Shown: positions 14,498 to 23,185, counted from the stretch's first letter. The stretch: 31,516 nt of DNA from an uncultured Eubacteriales bacterium (GCA_905206455.1 CAJLHL010000013.1:1-31516), one strand, 5' to 3'. Numbers and translations: made by a program. Notes: a model not told the origin generated them from the letters alone.

Positions 14498-15733
14498 CTA
14501 TTCTACGACGTTGACCAGTTCGCCGTCACTGACATAATTCTGTCCTTTGACTACAAGTTTTTCGCTGGGGCGGAGTCCTGAAGTGATCTCCGTCAGCGTA
14601 CCGTTGTCGAGACCCACAGTCACTTTGCGGAGCTCGATCTTATTTTCCTCTGTCAGCAGAGCGACATAATCCTCGCCCCTCTTCTTCACTACCGCGTCGG
14701 AAGGGACGGCGACAACGCCGGATTTACTGCTGGTCACGAGAGATACTTCCGCGAACATGCCCGCTTTCAGATCTTTATAGCTGTTGAGTGCTATTTTTAC
14801 CTCATATGTAAAAGTTCCCTGAGCCGGAGCATCCGCCACAGTCATCACCGTGCCTGTAAAAGGCTGGTCCGAGACCGATTTTATATACACGTCGACTTTC
14901 TGCCCTTCTGTAATACTGTTCACCAGATATTCGGAGACTTTCGCTTCCAGCTCCAGCGCATCGGTATCCGAGATGACCACCGCCGCGGAAGTCTGTCCGG
15001 CAGCGCCGCCGGCCACTACATTTACCGCGGTGGCGCATCCGCTGACAGGCGCCGTCACCGTATAATATCCCAAAGAGGAAGAGGCTGCTTTCGCGCTGAT
15101 CTTCGCCTGTTCCAAAGAGTTGAGTGCGGAATTGTACTGTGTCTGCACGGATTCCAGATCCGACAGAGAAATCGCGCCCGCGTCATAGAGAGCCTGCATC
15201 CTGTCGAGAGACACTTTCAGAGCGTCCACCCCGTCCTGCGCCGATTTTATGCCCAGCTGTGCCTGTTCCGACTGGATCTGCGCCTGTTCGCTGTCGATGG
15301 TAAACAGCGTCTGTCCCGCGGTGACATACTGTCCTTCTTTCACATTCACTTCCTTGACTTCTCCCGCTACAAGCGGAATGACATTTACCGCGTTAGATGA
15401 AGCGATTCTTCCGGAAACCGGAGACACCACGGAAATATTTCCTCTTTCCACCGTCTGAATCTGAACGTTGGTAAGAGCTTCCTCCTCTTCCGCAGTCTCG
15501 TCCGTCATCTGAATCTGAACGGCGCGTACTATCCCGAAGATTACGAGCAAAGCGAGGATAATGAGGAAAACCTTTCCCGCCTTTCCGCGCTTTGGAACGG
15601 ACTCTTTCGCTTCCGTGATTTTTTCCTCAATTTCCGGAATCATTTCTTCTGCACTTTCTGCGTCGGATTCGGCTGCGAGATTTCTCACTTCCAGGGCATC
15701 GTTATTGTTTTCTTCTTTCTGTTCTTCCGTCAT
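14498..15733 (-). CDS. RND pump adaptor subunit (HlyD/AcrA-type membrane fusion protein)
   Basis: This 411-residue adaptor has an acidic cytoplasmic N-terminus (1-50), a single membrane anchor (about 54-74), a split biotinyl-lipoyl domain (SVVSPVSGRI near 101, VKEGQYVTAGQTLF near 131, closing with TVTAPVSGCATAVNVV near 225), and a helical hairpin (about 147-220). A beta-barrel and membrane-proximal domain follow (PSDAVV, GLDNGTLTEITSGL). The hairpin tip has Arg178, Leu182 and Ser189 in the R-x3-L-x6-S spacing known from AcrA for TolC docking. The ATG at 15733 is chosen for its TAAGGAG site; an ATG ten codons upstream lacks one. It is an anchored protein rather than a lipoprotein. First structural gene before pump and SLH-TolC. 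Confidence 0.93.
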   Translation of the reverse strand: MTEEQKEENNNDALEVRNLAAESDAESAEEMIPEIEEKITEAKESVPKRGKAGKVFLIILALLVIFGIVRAVQIQMTDETAEEEEALTNVQIQTVERGNISVVSPVSGRIASSNAVNVIPLVAGEVKEVNVKEGQYVTAGQTLFTIDSEQAQIQSEQAQLGIKSAQDGVDALKVSLDRMQALYDAGAISLSDLESVQTQYNSALNSLEQAKISAKAASSSLGYYTVTAPVSGCATAVNVVAGGAAGQTSAAVVISDTDALELEAKVSEYLVNSITEGQKVDVYIKSVSDQPFTGTVMTVADAPAQGTFTYEVKIALNSYKDLKAGMFAEVSLVTSSKSGVVAVPSDAVVKKRGEDYVALLTEENKIELRKVTVGLDNGTLTEITSGLRPSEKLVVKGQNYVSDGELVNVVE

Positions 15734-15841
15734 TATTTTCTCCTTATCCCTATTTTTGCGCATATATCGATTGGTTTTGCCCGATGAACGGCATCCATTC
15801 CGTTTTTAACCTCTGATTTCATCGGGGAAAACTTCTTTCCC

Positions 15842-15850
15842 ATTCTAACA
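15842..15850 (-). promoter_or_regulatory. Possible internal promoter before the adaptor gene
   Basis: The minus strand reads TGTTAGAAT, an extended -10-like site, within the 163-base gap between the MarR and adaptor genes. No terminator or MarR-type dyad is seen in this gap, so read-through from the MarR promoter is equally likely. Confidence 0.3.
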
Positions 15851-15896
15851 TACTTTTATCTCCTGTTCGCAATTCTGCGATGCATTCGCTCATAAA

Positions 15897-16358
15897 TTAT
15901 GATTTTCGTATTCCGTCACTTCCTCCTCCCTGTTTCGGCAGCATTTCCGTAATATTCGATACCATTTTCTCGATCAGCATCTGAAACTGCGTTTTTTCCT
16001 CCCGGGTAAAGCCTTTAAAAAAAATCTCTTCGATCTCTTTTTTTCGCAAACACAGATCATTTATCATGGGATCGGCTTTTTCCGTCAGCAGCAAGTGAGA
16101 AATCTTCTTATCCTGCTGATCCTGCACCTTCTCTATGAGTCCTTTTTTTACCAGAGAATCCACAGACAGAGATACATGAGATTTGGAAAAAAGCAATTCG
16201 TTCACGATATCAGAAGCGGTATCCTTTTCGCTGATACTGAGATATGAGACGACAGCAATTTCATTATTTGTAAGATTATATTTTCGGGTCATTTCGAGGT
16301 ATGCCTTTTCCACGATTTTCTTTATAAAATTACCGTAATTAAACATCTCCATGGTCAC
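15897..16358 (-). CDS. MarR-family repressor of the efflux operon
   Basis: This 153-residue MarR-type winged-helix regulator has an N-terminal dimerisation helix, the helix-turn-helix around NNEIAVVSYLSISEKDTASDIVNELLFSKSHVSLSVDSLVKKG, and the wing with the conserved Asp (QDQQDKKISHLLLTEKA). This GTG start is preferred because AAAGGAG sits 5 bases upstream; an ATG two codons in is the alternative. It precedes adaptor, pump and SLH-TolC genes in the same direction, so it probably represses the set and itself, released by pump substrates. A near-perfect dyad GTTTAAAATTGAAC lies at its transcription start, supporting autoregulation. Confidence 0.88.
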   Translation of the reverse strand: MTMEMFNYGNFIKKIVEKAYLEMTRKYNLTNNEIAVVSYLSISEKDTASDIVNELLFSKSHVSLSVDSLVKKGLIEKVQDQQDKKISHLLLTEKADPMINDLCLRKKEIEEIFFKGFTREEKTQFQMLIEKMVSNITEMLPKQGGGSDGIRKS

Positions 16359-16371
16359 GTCAGCTCCTTTT

Positions 16372-16385
16372 GTTCAATTTTAAAC
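16372..16385. promoter_or_regulatory. Likely MarR operator
   Basis: GTTTAAAATTGAAC (minus strand) is a dyad of form GTTyAAwwTTrAAC covering about +1 to +14 of the MarR promoter, a typical repressor position. Confidence 0.55.
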
Positions 16386-16392
16386 TAATGTA

Positions 16393-16421
16393 ATTATGCT
16401 ATATATTTTTTTGTTCGTCAA
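16393..16421 (-). promoter_or_regulatory. Promoter of the MarR-efflux operon
   Basis: TTGACG (16421-16416), 17 bases, CATAAT (16398-16393) on the minus strand; close to consensus. Confidence 0.75.
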
Positions 16422-16510
16422 CACAAATAAATTTCTATTTTCATTTCATTCTGCATTCGTCCGACAGTTCACAATTCATCCGAGTTTCTCTTGCCGGGCC
16501 GCTTTTCTCA

Positions 16511-16575
16511 AAAGAAAAAGTCCTCTCCGACGTGTAACTGCCAAAGCTGCAGAACACTCTGAAGAGGACTTTTTT
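16511..16575 (-). terminator. Terminator after the MATE gene
   Basis: A 12-bp stem AAAAAGTCCTCT (16515-16526) / AGAGGACTTTTT (16563-16574) encloses a long loop. The minus strand ends in CTTTTTCTTTT. T-runs on both sides make it usable in either direction. Confidence 0.7.
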
Positions 16576-16602
16576 CTGTTTCCTGTCCCATGAAACAGCA
16601 GT

Positions 16603-16619
16603 CTGTCTAATTTAGACAG
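16603..16619. repeat. Perfect 8-bp inverted repeat past the MATE stop
   Basis: CTGTCTAATTTAGACAG, extended by GCAGT/ACTGC further out. It lies directly downstream of the MATE stop codon and may stabilise or help end the transcript. Confidence 0.4.
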
Positions 16620-16639
16620 CGCTAACTGCAATTTCCGGC

Positions 16640-17971
16640 CTATGCATAGTGATATTTATCTCTCATCTTGATGAAGAAAGTAATCGTCACACAGAGAGCC
16701 AAAATTTCCGCCGTAAAGATGGACAGCCAGATTCCGTTGAGACCGAGAAACAGCGGCAGCAGAAAGAGCGCCGCGATCTGAAACAGCAGCGTCCGCAGGA
16801 AAGAGATCGCTGCGGAGACCGCACCGTTGTTCAGCGCCGTAAAGAAAGCGGAGCCGTAAATATTGAAGCCGTTTACCAGGAACGCCAGACAGTAGAGACG
16901 GAACCCGTGATTTGTCATGGCCTGGAGTTCCGCGTCATATCCCACGAAAAACTGCGTCAGAGGTCCGGCGCAGGTCTCCGCCAGTATCAGCATGGAAATC
17001 CCGAAAAGTCCCACGATACGCAGGCTGCGCCGCAGCAGATTCTTCAGTTCGTCGTGATGTCCCGCGCCGTAGTGATATCCTACAATCGGCGCGCTGCCGA
17101 TGGAATAACCGATAAATACGGCGATAAAAATAAAGTTTACATACATGATGACACCATAAGCCGCTACGCCGTCTTCTCCGGCAATCCGCATCAGCTGAAG
17201 ATTATACAGCATATTGACCAGAGAGGTGGAGATATTCGTCATCAGCTCGGAAGATCCGTTGGTACAGGCCTTCAGCAGTATTTTTCCCTGAATCCGGCAT
17301 TTGGTGAGACGCAGCAGACTGCTGTTTTTGAACGCGAAATAAGTCAGCGGTATCGCCGCTCCGATGGTTTCACTTATCGCTGTCGCCGCTGCCGCGCCGG
17401 CTACGCTCCATTGGAAAACGCCAACGAAGAGATAGTCCAATACCATATTGGTCACGCCCGCCGCAATGATGACGGCCAGGCCCAGCTGAGGCTTCTGCGC
17501 TGTGACGAAAAAACTCTGAAATACATTCTGCAGCATGAACTGCATAATCGAAAGAAAGCTGATTCTGCCGTACAGGATGCAGTATTCCGCCATATCGCCC
17601 TCGGCTCCCAGAGCATAAGTCACCGGACGCAGGAGTATTTCACCCAGGACAGCTACTACCAATCCCAGGACCACGGTCACATAGATCATCATGGAAAAAT
17701 ATTCATTTGCCTTTTCTCTGCGCCCTTCTCCCAGAGTTCTGGCTACGATAGCGCTGCCTCCGGTTCCGATCATAAACCCGAGACCGCCCACAATCATGAT
17801 CACCGGCATGATGAAATTCACCGCGGCAAATTCCGTCTTGCCTGCAAAATTAGAGATAAAGAAGCCGTCTACCACACCGTAAATCGATGTAAAAATCATC
17901 ATCACGATAGACGGCAGTGTAAATCGCAGAAGTTTTTTGTAGTTAAAATGGTCTGAAAGTTGTATTTTCAT
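16640..17971 (-). CDS. MATE family efflux transporter (MepA-like)
   Basis: This 443-residue, 12-helix multidrug and toxic compound extruder has the first half beginning LLRFTLPSIVMMIFTSIYGVVDGFFIS, with the family GTGGSAIVARTLGEG loop after TM2. The second half contains TNISTSLVNMLYNLQLMRIAGEDGVAAYG and the IGSAPIVGYHYGAG motif. It is an inner-membrane Na+- or H+-driven antiporter; substrate unknown. The ATG at 17971 is chosen for GGGAG 8 bases upstream and the usual short N-terminus; the ATG 14 codons earlier adds only charged residues. It lies downstream of the map terminator and ends before its own terminator, so is monocistronic. It resembles the second MATE gene at 24334-25731 only at family level. 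Confidence 0.92.
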   Translation of the reverse strand: MKIQLSDHFNYKKLLRFTLPSIVMMIFTSIYGVVDGFFISNFAGKTEFAAVNFIMPVIMIVGGLGFMIGTGGSAIVARTLGEGRREKANEYFSMMIYVTVVLGLVVAVLGEILLRPVTYALGAEGDMAEYCILYGRISFLSIMQFMLQNVFQSFFVTAQKPQLGLAVIIAAGVTNMVLDYLFVGVFQWSVAGAAAATAISETIGAAIPLTYFAFKNSSLLRLTKCRIQGKILLKACTNGSSELMTNISTSLVNMLYNLQLMRIAGEDGVAAYGVIMYVNFIFIAVFIGYSIGSAPIVGYHYGAGHHDELKNLLRRSLRIVGLFGISMLILAETCAGPLTQFFVGYDAELQAMTNHGFRLYCLAFLVNGFNIYGSAFFTALNNGAVSAAISFLRTLLFQIAALFLLPLFLGLNGIWLSIFTAEILALCVTITFFIKMRDKYHYA

Positions 17972-18076
17972 TTCTCTTCTCCCGTATTCACCGGCGGCCT
18001 CGGACGATTTCAAACGCCGTTTTCTACGCCGGATATGATATTCATAAAATTGCTGAAAATATCACCGCATATTCAT

Positions 18077-18104
18077 AAAAAACGCCCGGCTGCAAAACCG
18101 GGCG
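18077..18104 (-). terminator. Terminator after map
   Basis: CGCCCGG / CCGGGCG stem (18083-18089, 18098-18104) with a T6 run on the minus strand (18082-18077). It is a textbook intrinsic terminator ending the alaS-ireB-ruvX-map direction. Confidence 0.85.
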
Positions 18105-18255
18105 CATCCGACATCTTCTCCAATGATGCAGCTGCGATCGCGCATCTTCCGATAACTTTAATGACACAGTTTCAGGACAAAAACGGCCGTCTGGAAAAGT
18201 GAAAAAACACCGAAAAGGGAAGATAACCCGCAGATGAAAAGAGACGCGGAAGATT

Positions 18256-19125
18256 TTAACGGGAAAGGATTTCCGCACCGTCATCCGTAACCGCGATCGT
18301 ATATTCGAACTGCGCCGATGGCTGCCCGTCATATGTATAAATCGTCCAGCCGTCATCCTCATCTTCAAATACATCCGGTTTTCCCATGTTGATCATAGGT
18401 TCGATGGTGAATACCATGCCCGGCACCAGAAGGATATCATGACCTCTCTCTCCGATATGGCTGACCCACGGTTCTTCGTGAAAGTCCTCCCCTATTCCGT
18501 GTCCGCCGATTTCACGGACTACGGAGTACCCGTTGTCTTTGGCATGTTTATTGATGACGTAGCCCACATCGCCCAGAAATCCCCAGGGTTTCACCTCCTG
18601 CAGTCCGAGATCGAGACATTCTTTCGTCACCCGTACCAGTTTCTCTGCGGCCTCGCTGACTTCGCCGATACAGTACATTCTCGATGCGTCTCCATAGTAA
18701 CCGTTGAAGATTGTCGTACAGTCCACATTGACGATCTGCCCGCTCTTCAGAATCGTATCTTCGCTGGGAATACCGTGACAGACGACATCATCGACGGAGA
18801 TGCAGACACTCTTAGGATATCCCTCATAGTTGAGAGGCGCGGGAATCCCGCCCAGTTCTCTGGTGTACCGGTCGATGAGGACATTCAGTTCCTCCGTGCT
18901 GATACCCTCGCGGATAAACTGCTCCGCATAGTCGAGAACCATGGTGTTGAGACGACCGGCTTCCCGAATCCCCTCGATCTGCGCAGGTGTCTTGATCATA
19001 TACCCGGAAGGAACCAGATGTCCCCGGTCTTCGAATTCCCGGATTTTCCGGTCGAATTCACTGTGACAATTCTTGTATTTTTTCCCGCTGCCGCACCAGC
19101 AGGGATCATTTCTTCCCAGTCTCAT
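18256..19125 (-). CDS. map: Type I methionine aminopeptidase with N-terminal SEC-C motif
   Basis: This 289-residue cytosolic enzyme removes initiator Met from nascent proteins. The first 21 residues form a SEC-C zinc motif (NDPCWCGSGKKYKNCH; Cys9, Cys11, Cys20, His21), a known extension of map in many Clostridia. The pita-bread core follows, with all five metal ligands visible: Asp135, Asp146, His209, Glu242 and Glu274, plus His117 in VVCHGIP. Start at the ATG behind GGAGGATTTTA, which begins exactly with the SEC-C motif; an upstream in-frame start adds 18 residues without homology. It is 102 bases downstream of ruvX and followed by a strong terminator, so it may be the last gene of the alaS cluster. 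Confidence 0.96.
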   Translation of the reverse strand: MRLGRNDPCWCGSGKKYKNCHSEFDRKIREFEDRGHLVPSGYMIKTPAQIEGIREAGRLNTMVLDYAEQFIREGISTEELNVLIDRYTRELGGIPAPLNYEGYPKSVCISVDDVVCHGIPSEDTILKSGQIVNVDCTTIFNGYYGDASRMYCIGEVSEAAEKLVRVTKECLDLGLQEVKPWGFLGDVGYVINKHAKDNGYSVVREIGGHGIGEDFHEEPWVSHIGERGHDILLVPGMVFTIEPMINMGKPDVFEDEDDGWTIYTYDGQPSAQFEYTIAVTDDGAEILSR

Positions 19126-19227
19126 TAAAATCCTCCGCTCGAACCTGCGCTGAAACCGCAGACCTGAATTTACATGCACTTTTTATTTTCTTCGCCGCTC
19201 CTGTCAGCCGAAAATTCCGAACCGCCT

Positions 19228-19653
19228 TTACATGCTGTCCAGAAAGCTCTGCAGTATGATCACCGCCGCCTGCTTATCGATCACCTGCCTGCGTTTTTTT
19301 CGGGATACGTCCGCTTCGATCAGAACGTTTTCCGCGATTTTCGTCGTAAACCGCTCATCCTGAAATACTACGCGGATATCTTTTATACCGGTGCTCATCA
19401 TCTTGTTCTCCAGCATTTTTCTGAAATCCCGGACTTTCTGCGTCTGAACGCTGTCACTGCCGTCCAGATTCAACGGAAGTCCGATGACGATGGTGTCACA
19501 TCCGTGTTCTTTTACGAGGTTCAGCACCTTATCCGCATCCTTCCGGATCCCGATCCGATCGATGGTCATCAGTCCGTTGGCTGTAATTCCCAGCATATCG
19601 CTGAGCGCCACGCCGATCGTCTTATCGCCTACATCTAAAGAAATAGCGCGCAT
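19228..19653 (-). CDS. ruvX: Putative pre-16S rRNA nuclease / Holliday junction resolvase-like YqgF
   Basis: This 141-residue RNase H-fold protein of the YqgF/RuvX family has acidic residues in the expected places: Asp7 in SLDVGDKTIGVALSD, Glu in VFQDERFTT and Asp in IDKQAAVIILQSFL. The GLPLNLDGSDS loop is also typical. The family matures the 16S rRNA 5' end; a resolvase role was the older proposal. Start at ATG 19653 with GAAAGGA upstream; a TTG six codons earlier is less likely. The order alaS-ireB-ruvX is the conserved Firmicutes arrangement; here map rather than the usual DUF1292 gene follows. Confidence 0.95.
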   Translation of the reverse strand: MRAISLDVGDKTIGVALSDMLGITANGLMTIDRIGIRKDADKVLNLVKEHGCDTIVIGLPLNLDGSDSVQTQKVRDFRKMLENKMMSTGIKDIRVVFQDERFTTKIAENVLIEADVSRKKRRQVIDKQAAVIILQSFLDSM

Positions 19654-19688
19654 ATTAGTCCTTTCTGTCAATCGTATATTAAAATGAA

Positions 19689-19710
19689 TGCCCGGGCGCA
19701 GGCCCGGGCA
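19689..19710 (-). terminator. GC-rich hairpin between ireB and ruvX
   Basis: TGCCCGGGC-GCAG-GCCCGGGCA is a perfect 9-bp stem. The minus strand continues ATTCATTTTAATA, a weak tail, so it may attenuate ruvX expression rather than fully terminate. Confidence 0.45.
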
Positions 19711-19720
19711 CCAGGATATA

Positions 19721-19969
19721 TCATTTGTTTAAAAAATTCTTAAGCAATGCCTCAACGAGATCGTCTCTCTCTACCTGTCTGACGAGGTTTCTCGCATTAT
19801 TATGACCCGTAATATAAGAAGGATCACCCGACAGTATATAGCCGACCATCTGATCGAGAGGCTGATATCCTTTTTCTTCCAGCGCATGGTACACCTGCTG
19901 AAGAATCATTTCTATCGTTTTATCCTGAACTTTTTCAGGACTGGTGAACATAATCGTGTCCCTATCCAT
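19721..19969 (-). CDS. ireB: IreB family regulatory phosphoprotein (UPF0297)
   Basis: This 82-residue small cytosolic protein of the IreB/YrzL family in Enterococcus is phosphorylated by the PASTA kinase IreK and limits cephalosporin resistance. Recognisable parts are DTIMFTSPE near the N-terminus (Thr5 fits one of the phosphorylated threonines), IEMILQQVYHALEEKGYQPLDQMVGYILSGDPSYITGH in the middle and a basic C-terminal helix. Start at ATG 19969 with GGGAGGTGAT upstream; an ATG seven codons earlier lies before that site. It is 68 bases after alaS and 67 before ruvX. Confidence 0.95.
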   Translation of the reverse strand: MDRDTIMFTSPEKVQDKTIEMILQQVYHALEEKGYQPLDQMVGYILSGDPSYITGHNNARNLVRQVERDDLVEALLKNFLNK

Positions 19970-20037
19970 GCCTATCACCTCCCATGGCATTTGAGAAGAA
20001 GTACAAAAGCGTATGAAATCGCGATGACTATTTTATC

Positions 20038-22665
20038 TTAAATCAAACTTTCGGCAAATGCAAGGGCTTCTTCGATCTTTGAAGGATCCTTTGCGCCCGC
20101 CTGCGCCATATCCGCTTTTCCGCCGCCGCCGCCGCCGGCGACCTTTGCAATCTGTTTAATCATATTTCCGGCGTGATATCCTTTTTCCAGGAGGGAGTCG
20201 GACACCGAAACGAGGAATGTCACCTTGCCGCCGTTTTCCGCCGCCAGGACATTGACGACGTCTTTTGCCTCCGCTTTCAGCTGATCGGACAGAGATCTGA
20301 GATCCGCAATATCCGTATTTTCAAACTTGGCTGTAATCAGCTTCACGCCGTTGATTTCTTTCGCATTCTTCACCAGATCTCCTGCGGAATCGCCCATAGA
20401 CTGACGCTTGAGTTCTTCCAGTTCTTTTTTGAGGGCTTTTACTTCTTCTGTAAGAGCCGATACACGGTTGACGATATTTGCCGCCGGTGTCTTGAGCTTT
20501 TCGGAGACTTCGCTAATAAGGGCGTCGTCTTCTGCGATGTAATCGTACAGACCGATGCCCGTAATCGCTTCGATCCGGCGAACGCCCGCCGCGATGCCCG
20601 TTTCACTGATGATCTTCACCGCGCCCACCTGACCGGCATTCTGAAGATGTGTGCCGCCGCAGAATTCCTTGCTGAAGTCGCCGCCTATCGATACGACACG
20701 AACCTCGTCTCCGTATTTTTCACCGAAGAGCGCTGTGGCACCTGTCTTTTTCGCATCTTCGAAACTGAGGACTTCCGTGGAAACGTCTTCAAAACGGCTG
20801 ATGATTTCATTGGTACGCTGTTCGATCTTCTGAAGATCTTCTGCGGAAACAGCCTCAAAGTGATTGAAGTCGAATCTCAGACTGTCCGCCGTAACACTGG
20901 AACCCGCCTGCGCCACGTGGTCTCCCAGAATTTCTTTCAGAGCCGCGTGGAGAATATGCGTCGCCGTATGGTTTCTGGCGATATTATTCCGGTTAATCTC
21001 ATCGACTTTTGCAGAAACGGATGCCCCTTTCGACACACTGCCGGATTCCACCGTAACTTTATGAACGTACAGGTTCTTTGCCTTTCTGGTATCGTTTACG
21101 ATCATTCTGCAGTCTGCGGTTTCGATCACGCCCCTGTCGCCGGCCTGTCCGCCCATCTCCGCATAAAATGGCGTACGGTCGAGAATTACCGTAGCTTCAT
21201 CTCCCGCCGAGATGCTGTCCGCCGGTTTTCTGTCTTTGAGAAGAGCGATGACTGTACCTTCGTCCGTCAGAGTATCGTATCCGGTAAAGACTGTCGCTTC
21301 CTCCGAGGTGAAGAACCCCAGTTCCTCATCCTGCCACGCGATTTCATCGTCGGATTTTCTGGCCGCTCTCGCTTTTTCTTTCTGCTGTTCCATACACGCC
21401 AGGAATCCTTCTTCATCTGCTTTGATTCCGCTCTCCTCCAGAATTTCCACCGTGAGTTCCAGAGGAAAACCGTAAGTATCGTAAAGTTTGAATACTTTTT
21501 CTCCTTCGAGGGTCGTCTTTCCTTCTTTTTTCAGCTCTTCAATGCAGTCACAGATGATACACGTACCCTGATCGATCGTCTCGCAGAATTTGTCTTCTTC
21601 AATGGAGAGGATTTTAAAGATATAGTCTTTTCGTTCTTCCAGCGCAGGATACGCTTCGCCGGACACTTCGATGACGCGCTCCGCCAGTCTGGCCATGAAT
21701 TTCCCCTGGATTCCCAGCAGTCTTCCGTGTCTTGCGGCTCTTCTCAGCAGTCTTCTGAGCACGTAGCCCCGGCCCTCGTTGCTCGGAATGATACCGTCGC
21801 TGATCATAAATGTCACCGAACGGATATGATCCGTGATGATACGGATAGAAATATCTTCCTTCGTTCTGCCGCCTTTGTAAGGGACACCGGAGAGCTCTGT
21901 CACGCCGTCCAGAATGTATTTGATCGTATCGATGGCAAAAATGGAGTCTGTCTCCTGCATGATGCAGGCCATTCTCTCCAGTCCCATGCCGGTATCGATA
22001 TTCGGATGTTCCAGAGGATTGTAATTGCCCTCTTCGTCACGGTCGAACTGTGTAAACACATGATTCCAGAATTCGATATATCTGTCGCAGTCGCAGCCGG
22101 GCTTACAGTCCGGGCTTCCGCAGCCGTACTCCGGCCCTCTGTCGAAGTAGATCTCGGAGCACGGTCCGCACGGCCCGATACCGATTTCCCAGAAATTGTC
22201 GTCTTTTCCCAGCCTCACGATGCGCTCTTCCGGCATTCCAATCTTATCTCTCCACAGAGCGTACGCTTCATCGTCGTCCTGATAGACGGTCGCCCAAACC
22301 CGTTCTTCCGGAAGCTTGAGCCATTTTGTAATAAATTCCCATCCCCACTCCAGTGACTGTTCTTTAAAATAGTCGCCGAAAGAGAAATTGCCCAGCATTT
22401 CGAAGAAGGTACCGTGACGGTCGGTATAACCGATATTTTCGATATCTCCCGTCCGGATACACTTCTGACAGGTGGTCATTCTCTTTCCCGGCGGCGTTTC
22501 CAGACCGGAGAAGTACGGCTTCAGCGGCGCCATGCCGGAGTTGATGAGCAGCAGACTCTTGTCCTTTTCCGGTACGAGAGAAAAACTCTCATGAACGATA
22601 TGACCCTTACTCTCGAAAAATTCGAGAAACATTTTTCTGATTTCGTTCAGACCTAACTTTTCCAT
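20038..22665 (-). CDS. alaS: Alanyl-tRNA synthetase
   Basis: This 875-residue class II synthetase charges tRNA-Ala with alanine. Full domain order is visible: the catalytic core (GLNEIRKMFLEFFESKGH, TCQKCIRTGDIENIGYTDRHGTFFEMLGNFSFGDYFK), then a tRNA-recognition helical region with RRLLRRAARHGRLLG. The editing domain has the zinc/editing motifs NHTATHILH and CGGTHL, and the C-terminal DHHA1 (C-Ala) domain has the Gly-rich GGGGGGKADMAQAG turn. The core contains a Cys-rich GCGSPDCKPGCDCDRY insertion typical of many bacterial AlaRS. Length is normal; AGGAGG upstream supports the start. Expression is controlled by the T-box leader directly upstream. It heads the alaS-ireB-ruvX cluster. Confidence 0.98.
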   Translation of the reverse strand: MEKLGLNEIRKMFLEFFESKGHIVHESFSLVPEKDKSLLLINSGMAPLKPYFSGLETPPGKRMTTCQKCIRTGDIENIGYTDRHGTFFEMLGNFSFGDYFKEQSLEWGWEFITKWLKLPEERVWATVYQDDDEAYALWRDKIGMPEERIVRLGKDDNFWEIGIGPCGPCSEIYFDRGPEYGCGSPDCKPGCDCDRYIEFWNHVFTQFDRDEEGNYNPLEHPNIDTGMGLERMACIMQETDSIFAIDTIKYILDGVTELSGVPYKGGRTKEDISIRIITDHIRSVTFMISDGIIPSNEGRGYVLRRLLRRAARHGRLLGIQGKFMARLAERVIEVSGEAYPALEERKDYIFKILSIEEDKFCETIDQGTCIICDCIEELKKEGKTTLEGEKVFKLYDTYGFPLELTVEILEESGIKADEEGFLACMEQQKEKARAARKSDDEIAWQDEELGFFTSEEATVFTGYDTLTDEGTVIALLKDRKPADSISAGDEATVILDRTPFYAEMGGQAGDRGVIETADCRMIVNDTRKAKNLYVHKVTVESGSVSKGASVSAKVDEINRNNIARNHTATHILHAALKEILGDHVAQAGSSVTADSLRFDFNHFEAVSAEDLQKIEQRTNEIISRFEDVSTEVLSFEDAKKTGATALFGEKYGDEVRVVSIGGDFSKEFCGGTHLQNAGQVGAVKIISETGIAAGVRRIEAITGIGLYDYIAEDDALISEVSEKLKTPAANIVNRVSALTEEVKALKKELEELKRQSMGDSAGDLVKNAKEINGVKLITAKFENTDIADLRSLSDQLKAEAKDVVNVLAAENGGKVTFLVSVSDSLLEKGYHAGNMIKQIAKVAGGGGGGKADMAQAGAKDPSKIEEALAFAESLI

Positions 22666-22771
22666 TTTTTATATCCTCCTGTTAAAAATTACGAATTTTT
22701 TCTATGCCTCCGCGAAAGATCCGGCGCCGATGAGTCAGCAGCAAAATATTGCGGCATCTTCCCCAAAATAG

Positions 22772-23180
22772 AAAAACCCGCCCCCAAACAGGGACGAGTC
22801 AATGCCGCGGTACCACCCTGATTACCGGGAACCGTCATTCTGCCTTCGACACAGCGAAGTACGCCGAACAGTCGGCATACCGCAGATGCAAAATCGAAAG
22901 GAAAATGCCGGAATTATCCGGTATCTCTCGGCATATAACGCTGCCAGCCGCTTCGGACTACACACGCAGCGTTTATATCCAATCCCCGGAGCTCCACTAC
23001 AGCCTTCTCGCTCCGATTTGAGATATAAAACCGCGCTTTACCCGAAGAACTCGGAAGCTGCTTCGAAAGAACCGCCACCGGAAGGCTTCCACCGTCCCTT
23101 CCTCTCTGTTCATGGCGCCGTGTCTCTCTACTTCTCTTCGTCAAAGTCTTTCGCGCTTATCGTTTTCTATCAAAATTACC
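22772..23180 (-). promoter_or_regulatory. T-box riboswitch (tRNA-Ala) upstream of alaS
   Basis: A leader of about 400 bases precedes alaS. The canonical antiterminator bulge sequence AGGGTGGTACCGCGGC is at 22819-22804. A competing terminator stem ACTCGTCCC / GGGGCGGGT with a T5 tail is at 22799-22772. The promoter-proximal part has the AGAGAGGAAGG...GGTGGAAGCCTTCC arm typical of Stem I. A GCA alanine codon at 23061-23059, in a GAA-GCA context, is a candidate specifier (inference). Uncharged tRNA-Ala should favour read-through into alaS. Confidence 0.93.
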
Positions 23181-23185
23181 CGATT

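Noticed and set aside
16649..17956. A 435-codon open frame antisense to the first MATE gene
   Set aside because: The protein is very rich in Gln, Arg and His with no domain; the MATE protein on the other strand explains the region fully.
20173..22356. A 727-codon open frame antisense to alaS
   Set aside because: It lies wholly inside alaS, has no ribosome binding site or domain, and its composition is that of a reverse-frame shadow of GC-biased codons.
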